Position numbers and translations under genes: made by a program. Shown piece after piece: positions 1 to 8,560 of a stretch of DNA of 40,782 nucleotides. Each line of letters opens with the position of its first letter. The first letter of the stretch is position 1. This DNA comes from Nitrospirota bacterium (GTDB taxonomy: Bacteria; Nitrospirota; Thermodesulfovibrionia; Thermodesulfovibrionales; Dissulfurispiraceae). The stretch spans positions 1 through 40,782 of the forward strand of contig JAMCVZ010000011.1 of NCBI GenBank assembly GCA_023476565.1, given 5' to 3'. The notes beneath the pieces are model-generated. The model saw only the letters and a program-made list of their open reading frames with translations. It had not been told where the DNA came from and did not search any database.

Positions 1-1
1 G

Positions 2-424
2 TTATGTGATTTAGATGACAGAGGAAATGTTATAGAAGAGTACTGCTTTTATGAAATGATCTCCAAAGAAACCGCTCGCCCCCAATTCGGTGCTCCCATT
101 TTCGGTGCTTTTTCTCTCCCGCCTACACACGCCCCTGTGCGAGGGGCGGCACAGCTTCTATGGCCGGACAAAGAATATGAGCTGTTTCAATCCACGCCCC
201 TGTGCGAGGGGCGGATGGGTATCGAATCTACGAGCAGGGCCAGGCTGTTTCAATCCACGCCCCTGTGCGAGGGGCGTCTCGTTACCCTCCCGACTGATCC
301 ACAAGTGTGGTTTCAATCCACGCCCCTGTGCGAGGGGCGTGTAGGGTTGGACGCGATAACTCATTTTTGGTGTGTTTCAATCCACGCCCCTGTGCGAGGG
401 GCGAGTTTACATCTAACTCACTGA
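2..424 (+). pseudogene. Open frame entering from the left edge and running into the CRISPR array
   Basis: The frame is open from base 2 and stops at 422-424. The first part, up to about base 80, reads like a genuine acidic protein (it includes LDDRGNVIEEYCFYEM). From about base 110 the frame only translates CRISPR repeats (THAPVRGA, STPLCEGR), which cannot be real protein. The likely reading is the 3' part of a gene whose original end was lost at the leader-distal end of the array, or chance extension of a gene ending nearby. I do not recognise the family. A 9-bp word, TTCGGTGCT, occurs twice at 86-94 and 101-109. Confidence 0.25.
119..403 (-). CRISPR. Type I-C-like CRISPR array, five repeats and four spacers
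   Basis: Four identical 30-bp repeats start at 184, 247, 310 and 374. A fifth at 119-148 matches only in its last 20 bases. Spacers are 33-35 bp (149-183, 214-246, 277-309, 340-373). On the plus strand the repeat begins GTTTCAATCCACGCCCC and ends GCGAGGGGCG. Read on the minus strand it ends in GTGGATTGAAAC and has a GC stem (CGCCCC/GGGGCG), as in type I-C. Minus-strand transcription places the leader between cas2 and the array. The degenerate repeat then lies at the far end, where terminal repeats usually decay. The array is small, suggesting low acquisition or past contraction. Confidence 0.95.
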
Positions 425-588
425 AAATAAAATGCTAATTTGTAGTTTTTCGCGAACCATTCGATAAACGATGTGAAAAGCACAGAGTTGTCAAAGAGCA
501 TTGCAAGTTTCTTATTGATCTATATTACATTTCAAGAATCGCGAACCACACAGGAAAAACATGTACGCAGGAGGTTCGCTTCCCTGAT
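404..588 (-). promoter_or_regulatory. CRISPR leader
   Basis: This AT-rich, non-coding 185 bp lies between the cas2 stop and the first intact repeat, the expected place for the leader and the pre-crRNA promoter. It holds a 10-bp direct repeat TCGCGAACCA at 450-459 and 539-548. It also has an inverted copy of GCGAACC as GGTTCGC at 573-579, so 541-547 and 573-579 could form a 7-bp stem. I could not settle on a -35/-10 pair. Confidence 0.6.
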
Positions 589-879
589 TCAGACAATCAA
601 CGGCCCCTCCTGATCTATCTGCGCCTTGGCCCCGACGTGTTCGACACGGTGATGCCATTTGGACCCAAGATAGTAGAATCTCAGGCTGTCTTTTTCCGGG
701 TTAATCTCCGAAATCAGTCTGTCCTTCAACTTGGCCCATTGCGCAGGATCGACAATACACTCAAACACCGAAAACTGAACCCTCTGTCCGAAGTCCTGGC
801 AGGCGCGCGCCACCCTTCTCAGGCGTCGCTGCCCGCCGTCATCGGATGTTGCAACATCATAACTCACAATTACGAACAT
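589..879 (-). CDS. cas2: CRISPR-associated endonuclease Cas2
   Basis: Cas2 bridges two Cas1 dimers in the spacer-integration complex. The protein is 96 aa, the usual size. It starts MFVIVSYDVA, the ferredoxin-like first strand with the conserved Asp at position 8, and contains FSVFECIVD and the RFYYLG strand typical of type I-C Cas2. It begins 9 bp after the cas1 stop, so the two are co-translated. It is the last cas gene and is followed directly by the leader. Function as an adaptation subunit is inferred from the family. Nothing looks damaged. Confidence 0.93.
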   Translation of the reverse strand: MFVIVSYDVATSDDGGQRRLRRVARACQDFGQRVQFSVFECIVDPAQWAKLKDRLISEINPEKDSLRFYYLGSKWHHRVEHVGAKAQIDQEGPLIV

Positions 880-888
880 GTTTTGCCC

Positions 889-1920
889 TCACTTCCAGAT
901 AAATGGAGGATAGTTATCAATGTCTCCGCGCAGGTAACGGGCCATTAACAACGCCTGCACATACGGGAGCAGGCCGATTTCAATCTTCTCCTTGATGAAC
1001 GAATGCTCTATTGCCTCCTGCTTGCGCTTCTGATAAGCAACGAGAACGGTCTTCCGCGTGTCGTCGTCCATCCATACCGCCCCGGATTCTTTTTTGTTGA
1101 AGCCCTTGCCCTGCACCTGGCAGAGGTTTATCAATGAGAGGCCCATGCGATCTGCAAAAAACGGCCTGAACTCTTCCATGATATCGAGCGCAAGACTGTA
1201 ACGGCCCGGACGGTCTCTGTGCAAAAAGCCGACTGCCGGGTCGAGCCCGACAGACTCAAGTGCTGAGCGCACATCATGCATCAGGAGCGTATACAGGAAC
1301 GAGAGCAGGCAATTGACGTTATCCAGCGGGGGCCTGCGGTTGCGCTCATTGAAGGTAAAAACATCTTTTTGCGATGTCACCAGATGATCGAACACCCCGA
1401 AATAGGTATTCGCGGATTCTCCCTCTATTCCGCGCACAACATCAAGGGGTGATGCCGTCTGCAATCTTCTTAACGAGCTTGTAAGCGTCTGCGAAGCTGC
1501 GGTAACCGCGTTCGCGTCGATCCTTTCCGAATGGTCCCTCAATGCCCGCTGAAGCACTGTCCGGCAATTTGCGACCTTTCCGGTCACCACTGCACGCGCA
1601 ATCAAGGCCGAAGTTTCCGGATTGTCAGCCCGGCGATACTGCTCGCGCCGGAGAAGAACATTGCCCGATACAGGCCCCTGCACTTTCGCAAGAAAGCGTC
1701 CGTTTTCCGTGAGAAAGCTGATTGCCACACTATTCTCCGCGCAAAAGCCCATCAGATAGGGACTGCACGATACCTGCCCGAAACAGACGATCCCGCCGAG
1801 GGTGTGCACAGGCACACGCAGGACTATTTCACCGTCAACCTTGACAGCTACCGTCTCGCCTTCCTTGGCAAGATATGCTCCCTGAGTTGTGACAAAAAGA
1901 GTGTTGAGAAGTTTTTTCAT
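889..1920 (-). CDS. cas1: CRISPR-associated integrase Cas1 (I-C type)
   Basis: Cas1 is the metal-dependent integrase that inserts spacers at the leader end. The 343-aa length is normal for Cas1c. The catalytic Glu sits in GIEGESANTYF (E166), the His in VGFLHRDRPGRYSLALD (H234), and the acidic pair in DIMEEFRP (D246 and E249/E250). The start MKKLLNTLFVTT matches the usual Cas1c N-terminus. The start codon overlaps the cas4 stop by 4 bp, showing translational coupling. With cas4 and cas2 it forms the canonical I-C adaptation block and appears intact. Confidence 0.95.
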   Translation of the reverse strand: MKKLLNTLFVTTQGAYLAKEGETVAVKVDGEIVLRVPVHTLGGIVCFGQVSCSPYLMGFCAENSVAISFLTENGRFLAKVQGPVSGNVLLRREQYRRADNPETSALIARAVVTGKVANCRTVLQRALRDHSERIDANAVTAASQTLTSSLRRLQTASPLDVVRGIEGESANTYFGVFDHLVTSQKDVFTFNERNRRPPLDNVNCLLSFLYTLLMHDVRSALESVGLDPAVGFLHRDRPGRYSLALDIMEEFRPFFADRMGLSLINLCQVQGKGFNKKESGAVWMDDDTRKTVLVAYQKRKQEAIEHSFIKEKIEIGLLPYVQALLMARYLRGDIDNYPPFIWK

Positions 1921-2555
1921 TTTGCCTCTATTGCGGATAATAAATATTTACTTACCGATCTTGCCTTACCGCAGGTCTTTGGCATACAAACCTCAAGCAA
2001 TGAGCAGCGCTCGCATTTCTTAGAGTATTCGGCCTTAGGAGTAATTCCCGATTTAATAAGCTCATGCACTTTCTTAGCTGTGTCCTCTGTCTCCTGCCGC
2101 AATGCCGTGTCAAAAATAACATCTTCCCTGCGCCGCGTCTGCCCATAAAAAAGAGCGCCTTCTTTAATCTCAACATTAAGCATCTCCTCAAGACATATAG
2201 CCTGAGCGCAAAGCTGCACCCTGTCGCAATCATCCGATTTCGGCTTGCCGCGCTTATACTCAACCGGAAAAGGCAGCCATATCCCATCATCCTGCCGATG
2301 GAACTCCACTACATCAGCTTTGCCGATAAGCCCAAGCCTGAATGAGCGCAAGGGTACGCTATAATCAATACGGACATTCCCACGCGATTCGTGCTTATTG
2401 CTATCAGCCTTATCGTGCATAAGCCTGCCTTCGGCAGTAAAGAGATTCTCGTTCCAGATCTGCTCAATGTGAATCAGAGCGCACTGGCGGGGGCAGTAGG
2501 CATAATGCTGCAATGCAGACAGCATTATAAAATCATCTGTAGACTCAATCGTCAT
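1917..2555 (-). CDS. cas4: CRISPR-associated exonuclease Cas4
   Basis: Cas4 is a RecB-like nuclease with an iron-sulfur cluster that trims prespacers and selects for the PAM. I chose the ATG at 2555 (212 aa) because the protein then starts MTIESTDDFIMLSALQHYAYCPRQC, as family members do. An AGAGG motif lies upstream. The longer frame upstream only overlaps the bro gene. Visible motifs are Cys21 in YCPRQC, an Asp in GLIGKADVVEF, the E-x-K pair in PVEYKRGK, Gln in RVQLCAQA, and a C-terminal Cys cluster CERCSLLEVC. It overlaps the upstream bro gene by 11 bp. Confidence 0.93.
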   Translation of the reverse strand: MTIESTDDFIMLSALQHYAYCPRQCALIHIEQIWNENLFTAEGRLMHDKADSNKHESRGNVRIDYSVPLRSFRLGLIGKADVVEFHRQDDGIWLPFPVEYKRGKPKSDDCDRVQLCAQAICLEEMLNVEIKEGALFYGQTRRREDVIFDTALRQETEDTAKKVHELIKSGITPKAEYSKKCERCSLLEVCMPKTCGKARSVSKYLLSAIEAK

Positions 2556-3378
2556 TTTTTTCCAACCTCTTCCTGCTTTCTGGTTCATGCAGATAATTCT
2601 CTGAGGAAACAACTTTTTTGCCTGTCTTTTTCTCGAGGTCTTTCCGCGCCTTGCCCGCAACCTCGCCACCTTTGCGCGCCGAATGCTTGCTCTCATGAAA
2701 TCCCTCTGCATCATCAACCCGCGTTATCTCAGTTGTCGCTGCCTCGCCGAGCATTGAGAAAATAAGTTCAAGGTCGGTCATGTGGTCTCTTAAATTCTCT
2801 CGTTTTAATCCCTTTAAACTCTTATGCTGACTTGGGGTTATACCAAATGCGGCCTTTGCTATCTCGGCAGTAAGAATTTCGTATTCGCGTTTTTCCCTCA
2901 CATCCCGTTTTTTCCATTCATCCGTAAGCTCCTCACGGATGGCTATGCCGCGCATTCTTTTCTCAATCCAGTCGTCGGAGTATCCTTTTGCCTTATACAA
3001 TGCCCTTGTCCTCTTTGTGGCGAGTTCCGGGTCTTCTATTTCCTGAACTCTTTCATAGCCTACTCTTGCAAGCCAGCGCTTGAAAGGCTCGGCCTTTGGG
3101 GATGGAATGGACTGGATGACACGAAAGATGCCTTCCGTATTCGCGCAATTGACCTGTTGTTTGCCCCCTTCCGTATCAAGCCAAAGGGGGGTGACAATTT
3201 GTCCCCACCCTTTGGCTAACTCATTGTCGCGGTTACGCATTTTCTTAATATAATCTGTTGCGTTCACCGTATCAGTCAGAGCTACAACAACATCAGCCAC
3301 TGAAAACCACCACTCGTTCTTATGCAGCGTCCGCCTTATCTTTCTGCCTTTAAAAACCGCTAAATGTGCTTCGGTCAT
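2545..3378 (-). CDS. Bro-N domain protein (phage antirepressor-like) embedded in the cas operon
   Basis: The protein has 277 aa. Residues about 5-110 fit the Bro-N DNA-binding domain of baculovirus BRO and phage antirepressors: WWFSVADVVVALTD, then ANTEGIFRVIQSIPS and AEPFKRWLARVGYERV. The middle contains IAIREELTDEWKKRDV and a FGITPSQHKSLKG segment found in chromosomal DinD/antirepressor-like members. The C-terminus is very basic (KAGKARKDLEKKTGKK-like). It starts 31 bp after the cas3 stop with a GAGG site and overlaps cas4 by 11 bp, so it is transcribed with the cas genes. A role as a regulator or DNA-damage-linked factor is inference; Bro-N is not a standard Cas component. Confidence 0.8.
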   Translation of the reverse strand: MTEAHLAVFKGRKIRRTLHKNEWWFSVADVVVALTDTVNATDYIKKMRNRDNELAKGWGQIVTPLWLDTEGGKQQVNCANTEGIFRVIQSIPSPKAEPFKRWLARVGYERVQEIEDPELATKRTRALYKAKGYSDDWIEKRMRGIAIREELTDEWKKRDVREKREYEILTAEIAKAAFGITPSQHKSLKGLKRENLRDHMTDLELIFSMLGEAATTEITRVDDAEGFHESKHSARKGGEVAGKARKDLEKKTGKKVVSSENYLHEPESRKRLEKNDD

Positions 3379-3409
3379 AATGTATCCTCGTCAATCATTT
3401 TTGTCATTC

Positions 3410-5635
3410 TTACACCATTGCAAATCCGTCAGCATCCATTTCAAGCACTGGGAGTATAGCCTGCATATACCCTAAAAATTTACCATCATAATCACCGCGC
3501 CACTCATAAATCTCTTCATGGGCATTGATAGGGCTACAGAAACTACTGAATTGTCTTGTGTTAATCTTAAAGAAACGAATCTGTACGCTGTTGCGAATCA
3601 ACTCTACCGGATCAACCTTCTTATATCCCTTCAAGGCTTCAATAATTTCAGGTACTATAACGACCAGTCTTGTATCAGTATCAATAACCTTACACAATTT
3701 TGCAACTTCCGGATAATCGTTGGTTTGTTCATGCTTAGTGATTTCAAGAGACTTCTTCTCGAAATCACCGAAATCGCTCATCAGTTCACGTCTCATTGCT
3801 TCCGAAACTATTTCTGTTGGATTTTTCGTCTCGAAATACAGTTCCTCAAAAAGTGTTTTTAAAACATTCCTCGATGTTACTAACTGTGGATTATTTTTCA
3901 TGAGAGGATTATTAACACGAAAGTCGAATACCTCTGCTCGTATATTATTGCCGTGTCTGTTAACGCGCCCACCGATCTGAATCAAACTCGCCGCACTACA
4001 ACTCTCCCGGAATGCCGTGGCGAAAGAAAAATCCATGCCTGCCTCGACGCAGCTTGTCGCTACAAGTGTCCAATCTGTGTCATCTTTCTTTTGTAGTCTC
4101 ATTTTAATGTCTTCAACGAGAGCGTTTCTGTTATTAGGGGTTAATGCAGTCGATAAATGCATTACCTGATTTTTAGATTTCCACATTCTCCACGCTAAAA
4201 CTGCCGCAGATTGTACCGTATTTAAGATAACCAGCCTTGGACCTTTTTTTGACTGAATAAACTTTATCAGGCCAGTAACATCAAACTCTTTTTCTATCGT
4301 GGAATATGCTACCCGTTCTTTCTCCTGCTTATTTACCTGCGTCCTTTGTTTAGTGCTCAAAAGATTCGGTACATTCTCAGCCGGACTTGCAATATTCCCA
4401 TTCTGCCAAAACTGAGGAAGCGAACCCGATGCAAATACGAAATGGCAACGCCATGTGGCAGTCAAATCTTTTATCCAGCGCCATGCCCAAGGCCACAACC
4501 ATGTAGGTATCGCAGCATGTGCTTCGTCTAAGAATATCGCTGACCCCGGTAATTCATGTAGCTTACGCAATTGAGCCGGATGATTCGCGCCCAATGTCTC
4601 AAAAAACTGAACTGCCGTTGTCACGATAATAGGCGCTGTCCACAGAGAAGCATGCTGCCGTAAGTCATAGCTTGAAAAATCAGCCTGATGGTGATGTTCG
4701 GCAACAACCTTCTCAGGATTCTCACCAGGAAGGACAAGCGCGTTACGATAAGTATCAACTGACTGCTTGATGATATTTGTGTAAGGCAATACCACGAAGA
4801 TGTGGCGTAGCTCTTTATCAATAGCCGCACGTAAAAGATGCGCCATTACCGCTGTTGTCTTACCAGTCCCAACTGGACTGTCGCATGAGTATAAGATGGG
4901 CTGTGTATCTGCATCTCGGCAGGATTCATAAGTTTTATGCCTTTGTTTTTTGCGCGCTTTTGAAGCGTCAGGTTTGTTTTGCAAGTCTTGAACATAGTCA
5001 GTTAATTTTTCAAGCCGCTCTTTCCATTGCTGGGTTACAGATTGCTTTTCGGTTTCACCGCCATAATGTACGGCAGTGTCTCCGTAATCACCATCCACCA
5101 GACATGAGAACGCCAATCGTCTTGTCAGTCCAGTCCATCCCGACTTAACAGTTTCGTTTGACGATTTATCAATCTTACCGTACCATGCTTCATGATCAGC
5201 GAGATAATTCTCAAGCTTTTGATCAATTTCGTTACAAATCTTCTCATCACGTAAAAACAGGGTCCCCCTTCCAGCTTCCTGTGGCACAGAGCACAAACCA
5301 ATGTGATGCCCGTATACAAAAAAAGCAGCCTCATATTCTTTGCCTCTGGATAAACAAGTCGTGCCTGCATCAACATGATTCAAAGACAGATGCTTCTTAC
5401 CGCCTTTTTTCAAGACTGTCTGATTAGCCTTATCAAGCTTACCCAAATCATGAAGTAAAGCCGCTCGTTTTACCGCTTCTTGCAAAACTCGGGTATCCCC
5501 TGAGAAATACCTAATCATACCTGAAACATTTTCAGTTGCTCGTTTCATCACTCCAGATATATGTTTTACATATGTCTGCGGAGGGATACCCTGCTCCGGT
5601 TTTGCGCTATGTGCCAATGGCTCTTCGCTATTCAT
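3410..5635 (-). CDS. cas3: CRISPR-associated nuclease-helicase Cas3 (HD + SF2)
   Basis: Cas3 degrades the non-target strand after Cascade binds DNA. The 741-aa protein has an N-terminal HD nuclease (LLHDLGKLD at 61-68, HVDAG at 87-91, HH at 110-111). It then has an SF2 helicase: Walker A SPVGTGKT (253-260), DEAH box FLDEAHAAIP (370-373), motif III as SGS instead of SAT (403-405), motif V TSCVEAGMDF and motif VI QIGGRVNRHG. Its start overlaps the cas7 stop by 8 bp. The position after cas7 is unusual: in I-C loci cas3 normally precedes cas5. Its HD start differs from the remnant at 9162-9359, so this is probably a replacement cas3. Confidence 0.93.
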   Translation of the reverse strand: MNSEEPLAHSAKPEQGIPPQTYVKHISGVMKRATENVSGMIRYFSGDTRVLQEAVKRAALLHDLGKLDKANQTVLKKGGKKHLSLNHVDAGTTCLSRGKEYEAAFFVYGHHIGLCSVPQEAGRGTLFLRDEKICNEIDQKLENYLADHEAWYGKIDKSSNETVKSGWTGLTRRLAFSCLVDGDYGDTAVHYGGETEKQSVTQQWKERLEKLTDYVQDLQNKPDASKARKKQRHKTYESCRDADTQPILYSCDSPVGTGKTTAVMAHLLRAAIDKELRHIFVVLPYTNIIKQSVDTYRNALVLPGENPEKVVAEHHHQADFSSYDLRQHASLWTAPIIVTTAVQFFETLGANHPAQLRKLHELPGSAIFLDEAHAAIPTWLWPWAWRWIKDLTATWRCHFVFASGSLPQFWQNGNIASPAENVPNLLSTKQRTQVNKQEKERVAYSTIEKEFDVTGLIKFIQSKKGPRLVILNTVQSAAVLAWRMWKSKNQVMHLSTALTPNNRNALVEDIKMRLQKKDDTDWTLVATSCVEAGMDFSFATAFRESCSAASLIQIGGRVNRHGNNIRAEVFDFRVNNPLMKNNPQLVTSRNVLKTLFEELYFETKNPTEIVSEAMRRELMSDFGDFEKKSLEITKHEQTNDYPEVAKLCKVIDTDTRLVVIVPEIIEALKGYKKVDPVELIRNSVQIRFFKINTRQFSSFCSPINAHEEIYEWRGDYDGKFLGYMQAILPVLEMDADGFAMV

Positions 5636-6503
5636 TCATTAAATCCCTGAAGTCATTCAATTTCTCTTGCAATTCCATAGGTAGTTCTTTAGGCACATCA
5701 TAATCATCCCAAGATATTGACGGTTTCTCAGAGTCCTGACCTTTTTTCCGCGTAGGGGTTAACGCATCAATCAAAGCAAAATCTGAGCATGATCCCAAAG
5801 CAGATTTATGTTCCATACACCATGCATGACGTATTTCAACCATGTTCCGAATCATTGAAGCAGTTCCACGATATGCACGCGGAACTGCTTTAAGCAATAC
5901 CGAGACATCCTCTTTAGTACACTGCGTCTTATGGGCTACCGCTGCATTTACAAAAAATGGCATACAATAAACTCCATGCTCAACAATTCTGTACGCCAAC
6001 GGTGCCATACCTCTATCCTTCCCTTCTTCAACCCCCGACTTGTTAGTAAAGGTCTTTCTTGATATACAAACAGGGCTTATCGAAACACCAAGTCCAAATT
6101 GAACAACACCAGTCCTTATAGATGTTGATTTTCCTTCTTCAAGAAAGGTGTTACCGAATACCCTGCCGTCCCAATATTTCTTGATGAATTCAGTTCCATC
6201 TCCCTCAAGTTCTTTCTCAATCTGTTTCCGGTCACGGCCTCGACGTTCAAGAATATGAAATCTACCACTATCTTTTACAGCAGCCATCTCGGCGATTTCT
6301 TTCCATGCCTGACCATCTTTATCGTCAATCAAATCTCTCAATTTTCGTTTAAAAGAAACCGGTGAAATCTCGCCGCGTCCGTCCTGTCTTTGACGTGGAT
6401 CGCTTTCTCTATCAGGATCACCATTGGGGTTAGAACTGCGCACTTCGATGATCAACAACCCTGTTGCCCTCTTGTCTACCAAATTCTCATCCTTTTCTGA
6501 CAT
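5628..6503 (-). CDS. cas7: Cascade backbone subunit Cas7 (Csd2 family, divergent)
   Basis: Cas7 forms the helical backbone along the crRNA. The 291-aa protein opens with the RAMP strand GLLIIEVRSSNPNGDPDRES. This carries the NPNGDP signature of Csd2/Csh2 proteins, followed by ISPVSFKRKLRDL. A central segment, FGNTFLEEGKSTSIRTGVVQFGLGVSISPVCISRK, corresponds to the 'G.V.F..G.SI.PV' region. RGMAPLAYRIVEHGVYCMPFFVNA aligns with the later family core. A strong AGGAGG site precedes the ATG. The sequence departs considerably from typical I-C Cas7, matching the divergence of the neighbouring Cas8 and Cas5. Confidence 0.9.
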   Translation of the reverse strand: MSEKDENLVDKRATGLLIIEVRSSNPNGDPDRESDPRQRQDGRGEISPVSFKRKLRDLIDDKDGQAWKEIAEMAAVKDSGRFHILERRGRDRKQIEKELEGDGTEFIKKYWDGRVFGNTFLEEGKSTSIRTGVVQFGLGVSISPVCISRKTFTNKSGVEEGKDRGMAPLAYRIVEHGVYCMPFFVNAAVAHKTQCTKEDVSVLLKAVPRAYRGTASMIRNMVEIRHAWCMEHKSALGSCSDFALIDALTPTRKKGQDSEKPSISWDDYDVPKELPMELQEKLNDFRDLMNE

Positions 6504-6526
6504 GATAAACCTCCTTTTGATTTTTA

Positions 6527-6913
6527 TTAGTCTTCACTCTTAACATGTGCCAAATATCCCAACAATATTTGAGCCTTTACAGCATCATCGGCGTACGTTG
6601 GAATGGTAGCATTTCCCATAGCTGCTGAAACCTGTCCCATTTGGCCCAAGACCCATTTTGCCAATCTGACTTGTTTAGTGACACTCTCATCAGTCCCATC
6701 ATCTTGAGCACTGGTAGCCCACGCCTGATAGATTGGCAATCTCTCACTCAGCAAAGATAGCCCTTTCAAAGGATTATCCAGTGCTGTGCGCATTATGGCA
6801 TTACCGATCAACTGTGGCGGCACATCTTTTTTTCGAACTTTCCAGCAATACGCATAATGCAGTTTGTCTGCAAGTGCAAGCATCCTGCCAACATTAAATG
6901 CCGCGTTCTTCAT
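6527..6913 (-). CDS. cas11c: Cas11c small subunit from an internal start within cas8c
   Basis: Type I-C systems are known to make a separate small subunit, Cas11, from an internal start in cas8c. Here Met550 of Cas8c is preceded by AAAAAAGGAGGACTAT, a near-perfect Shine-Dalgarno (SD) site with 5-nt spacing in mid-gene. The product would be 128 aa, starting MKNAAFNVGRMLALADKLHY, in the size range of Cas11c. It shares the cas8c frame and stop. The strength of the internal site is seen directly; function is from the family. Confidence 0.8.
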   Translation of the reverse strand: MKNAAFNVGRMLALADKLHYAYCWKVRKKDVPPQLIGNAIMRTALDNPLKGLSLLSERLPIYQAWATSAQDDGTDESVTKQVRLAKWVLGQMGQVSAAMGNATIPTYADDAVKAQILLGYLAHVKSED

Positions 6914-8560
6914 ATAGTCCTCCTTTTTTATGCCGAGTTTATATAACGCAATCGCTAAAATTGCTATGCCGTGTAGTACTGTTTTACGGGCATCTGACGA
7001 ATACTCTTTTATGGCATCCGCATGATCCGCACTTCCATACCCGACGAACAACTCGCCAAGACGCTGTAAAGTGAGACTCAAGAAATTATTCGCTGTCTGT
7101 TTCGCAATGAAAGCATCTCCAAGATACAAATCATATACATGGCGCAAATAAAGCCCGGGGGCATCACGCTTATCAAGTCCGTTCTTAATCCACTGGTTCT
7201 GCAAGCACTTCATGACATCAACTGGCGAAGGACACGAAGGTTCAACCTGCAGAGCCTTTTCACCCTTTTTCCCCGGAAGCCACAAAGAAAATATAGGTAG
7301 ATTCTTAGCCGCTGTTCTCCATTCTTCTACACTATGAATAATATTTTTAATACTGTAGGCAGTGCTTAGCACTACTTGAGCACGTCCCTCGTCAACCTTG
7401 CTAATAACTATCACATTGACTTGAGAATTATCGTTTAAGCCCGGTACTCCGCGCAGCGCATTACAAACAGTTTTTGTTTTGTTTTCATAAGCAGATTCCG
7501 CTGTAATATTTTCCTCCACATCCGGTGCTGCAAAAATACTTGCAAGCGCAATTTCATTTTCAGGTTTTTCTTCCAAATATGTGATGAGCAAATCCTGCTT
7601 GCGTTTCACATTAGGCACTCCTTGCCATGTCTTACATTTGCGATCTTCGGCAACGCACCACTGAAGTGCGCCATCCATAGCCTCAACCTCACTTGAACTT
7701 ACTGGAAATATCGAAGAAGATATTTTTTTATATCGGTAATGACATGGCGCGTCATCATTCATCGAAAACAAATATGACTGTCCAGCCGGACCAAGTTTTC
7801 GTTTCGGAAATGGGTCAACTTTCAATCCTGATCCACCATATGCAGAAATACCTTTGACTTGATTATCCACACTCGCTCTTGGCAAATATTTGCTTACTAA
7901 CACGCCCATTTCAGGACTTGCAACCCTGCATTGGTATTTAGCCCAATCGCTAACATCAAAGAACAACGGTGCATCGCATACTATTTCTTGATCCCGCTCT
8001 TTTAGATCGCCGATAAGAATTGTTTTTGCCAAATCAATTGTCTGTTCCTGCATATTCTGCAAGATCAATTCAGACAACCTCATAACAAACTCAATTGAAG
8101 AATCTCTGTCATGTGGCATTCTACACGTAAGATCAACAAGAACTTGCATTTTGTCATCTTTGCCATTAATTTCAGCAATTCGTTCTCGCGTCCATGAGGC
8201 AAGACTAATATCCTGCTCATTAAATTCATATTGACGTTCTTCTATCAATGATTTTCTTTTCTCTTCATATTTTTTCTTGCCTTTAACGTCTTGGAATACC
8301 GAGCTATCAATGGCCACCTTCCATATAGGTTTTTTTAATTTTACAAATGGAAAGCTGTTGTGATTTCCTTTACGTAATGTCCATAATTTTTTCATTTGTT
8401 CCGCAGTTATATATTCTATGACCTCTGGCAATCCAGCGCTGTTAATACACACAATAAAGCCTTCGCTTTTGCCAGGTGATTCTACATATTGATGTGGCTC
8501 GCTAACCTGAATTCCGCATTTTTGCAAGTTACGCGATAGTTGATATAGTTCATTTAGCAT
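6527..8560 (-). CDS. cas8c: Cascade large subunit Cas8c (Csd1 family, divergent)
   Basis: Cas8c recognises the PAM and starts R-loop formation. The 677-aa protein lies between cas5 and cas7, and its start overlaps the cas5 stop by 11 bp. The N-terminus (MLNELYQLSRNLQKCGIQV) and an ILLGYLAHVKSED end are typical of Csd1-like proteins. PFPKRKLGPAGQSYLFSMNDDAPCHYRY (about 250) contains the region that in Csd1 proteins reads like 'SLNFSAF-C..Y'. The last 128 residues (NVGRMLALADKLHYAYCW onward) are helical and match the small-subunit region. They can be translated separately (see 6527-6913). Assignment rests on context and motifs; the central part is poorly conserved. Confidence 0.87.
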   Translation of the reverse strand: MLNELYQLSRNLQKCGIQVSEPHQYVESPGKSEGFIVCINSAGLPEVIEYITAEQMKKLWTLRKGNHNSFPFVKLKKPIWKVAIDSSVFQDVKGKKKYEEKRKSLIEERQYEFNEQDISLASWTRERIAEINGKDDKMQVLVDLTCRMPHDRDSSIEFVMRLSELILQNMQEQTIDLAKTILIGDLKERDQEIVCDAPLFFDVSDWAKYQCRVASPEMGVLVSKYLPRASVDNQVKGISAYGGSGLKVDPFPKRKLGPAGQSYLFSMNDDAPCHYRYKKISSSIFPVSSSEVEAMDGALQWCVAEDRKCKTWQGVPNVKRKQDLLITYLEEKPENEIALASIFAAPDVEENITAESAYENKTKTVCNALRGVPGLNDNSQVNVIVISKVDEGRAQVVLSTAYSIKNIIHSVEEWRTAAKNLPIFSLWLPGKKGEKALQVEPSCPSPVDVMKCLQNQWIKNGLDKRDAPGLYLRHVYDLYLGDAFIAKQTANNFLSLTLQRLGELFVGYGSADHADAIKEYSSDARKTVLHGIAILAIALYKLGIKKEDYMKNAAFNVGRMLALADKLHYAYCWKVRKKDVPPQLIGNAIMRTALDNPLKGLSLLSERLPIYQAWATSAQDDGTDESVTKQVRLAKWVLGQMGQVSAAMGNATIPTYADDAVKAQILLGYLAHVKSED
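6919..6926 (-). promoter_or_regulatory. Internal Shine-Dalgarno for cas11c
   Basis: AAAGGAGG on the minus strand, ending 5 nt before the ATG at 6913. It lies inside an open reading frame, which is why it is listed: it decides that an internal start exists. It encodes the Lys-Lys-Glu-Asp stretch of Cas8c in frame. Confidence 0.75.

Noticed and set aside
90-364. ORFs on both strands across the CRISPR array
   Set aside because: They are translations of repeats (NPRPCARG, TPLAQGRGLK) and have no independent support.
2556-2717. A 54-codon N-terminal extension of cas4
   Set aside because: It reads the bro gene's 3' end in another frame, is highly basic, and homologous Cas4 proteins begin at the ATG at 2555 with a ribosome site.
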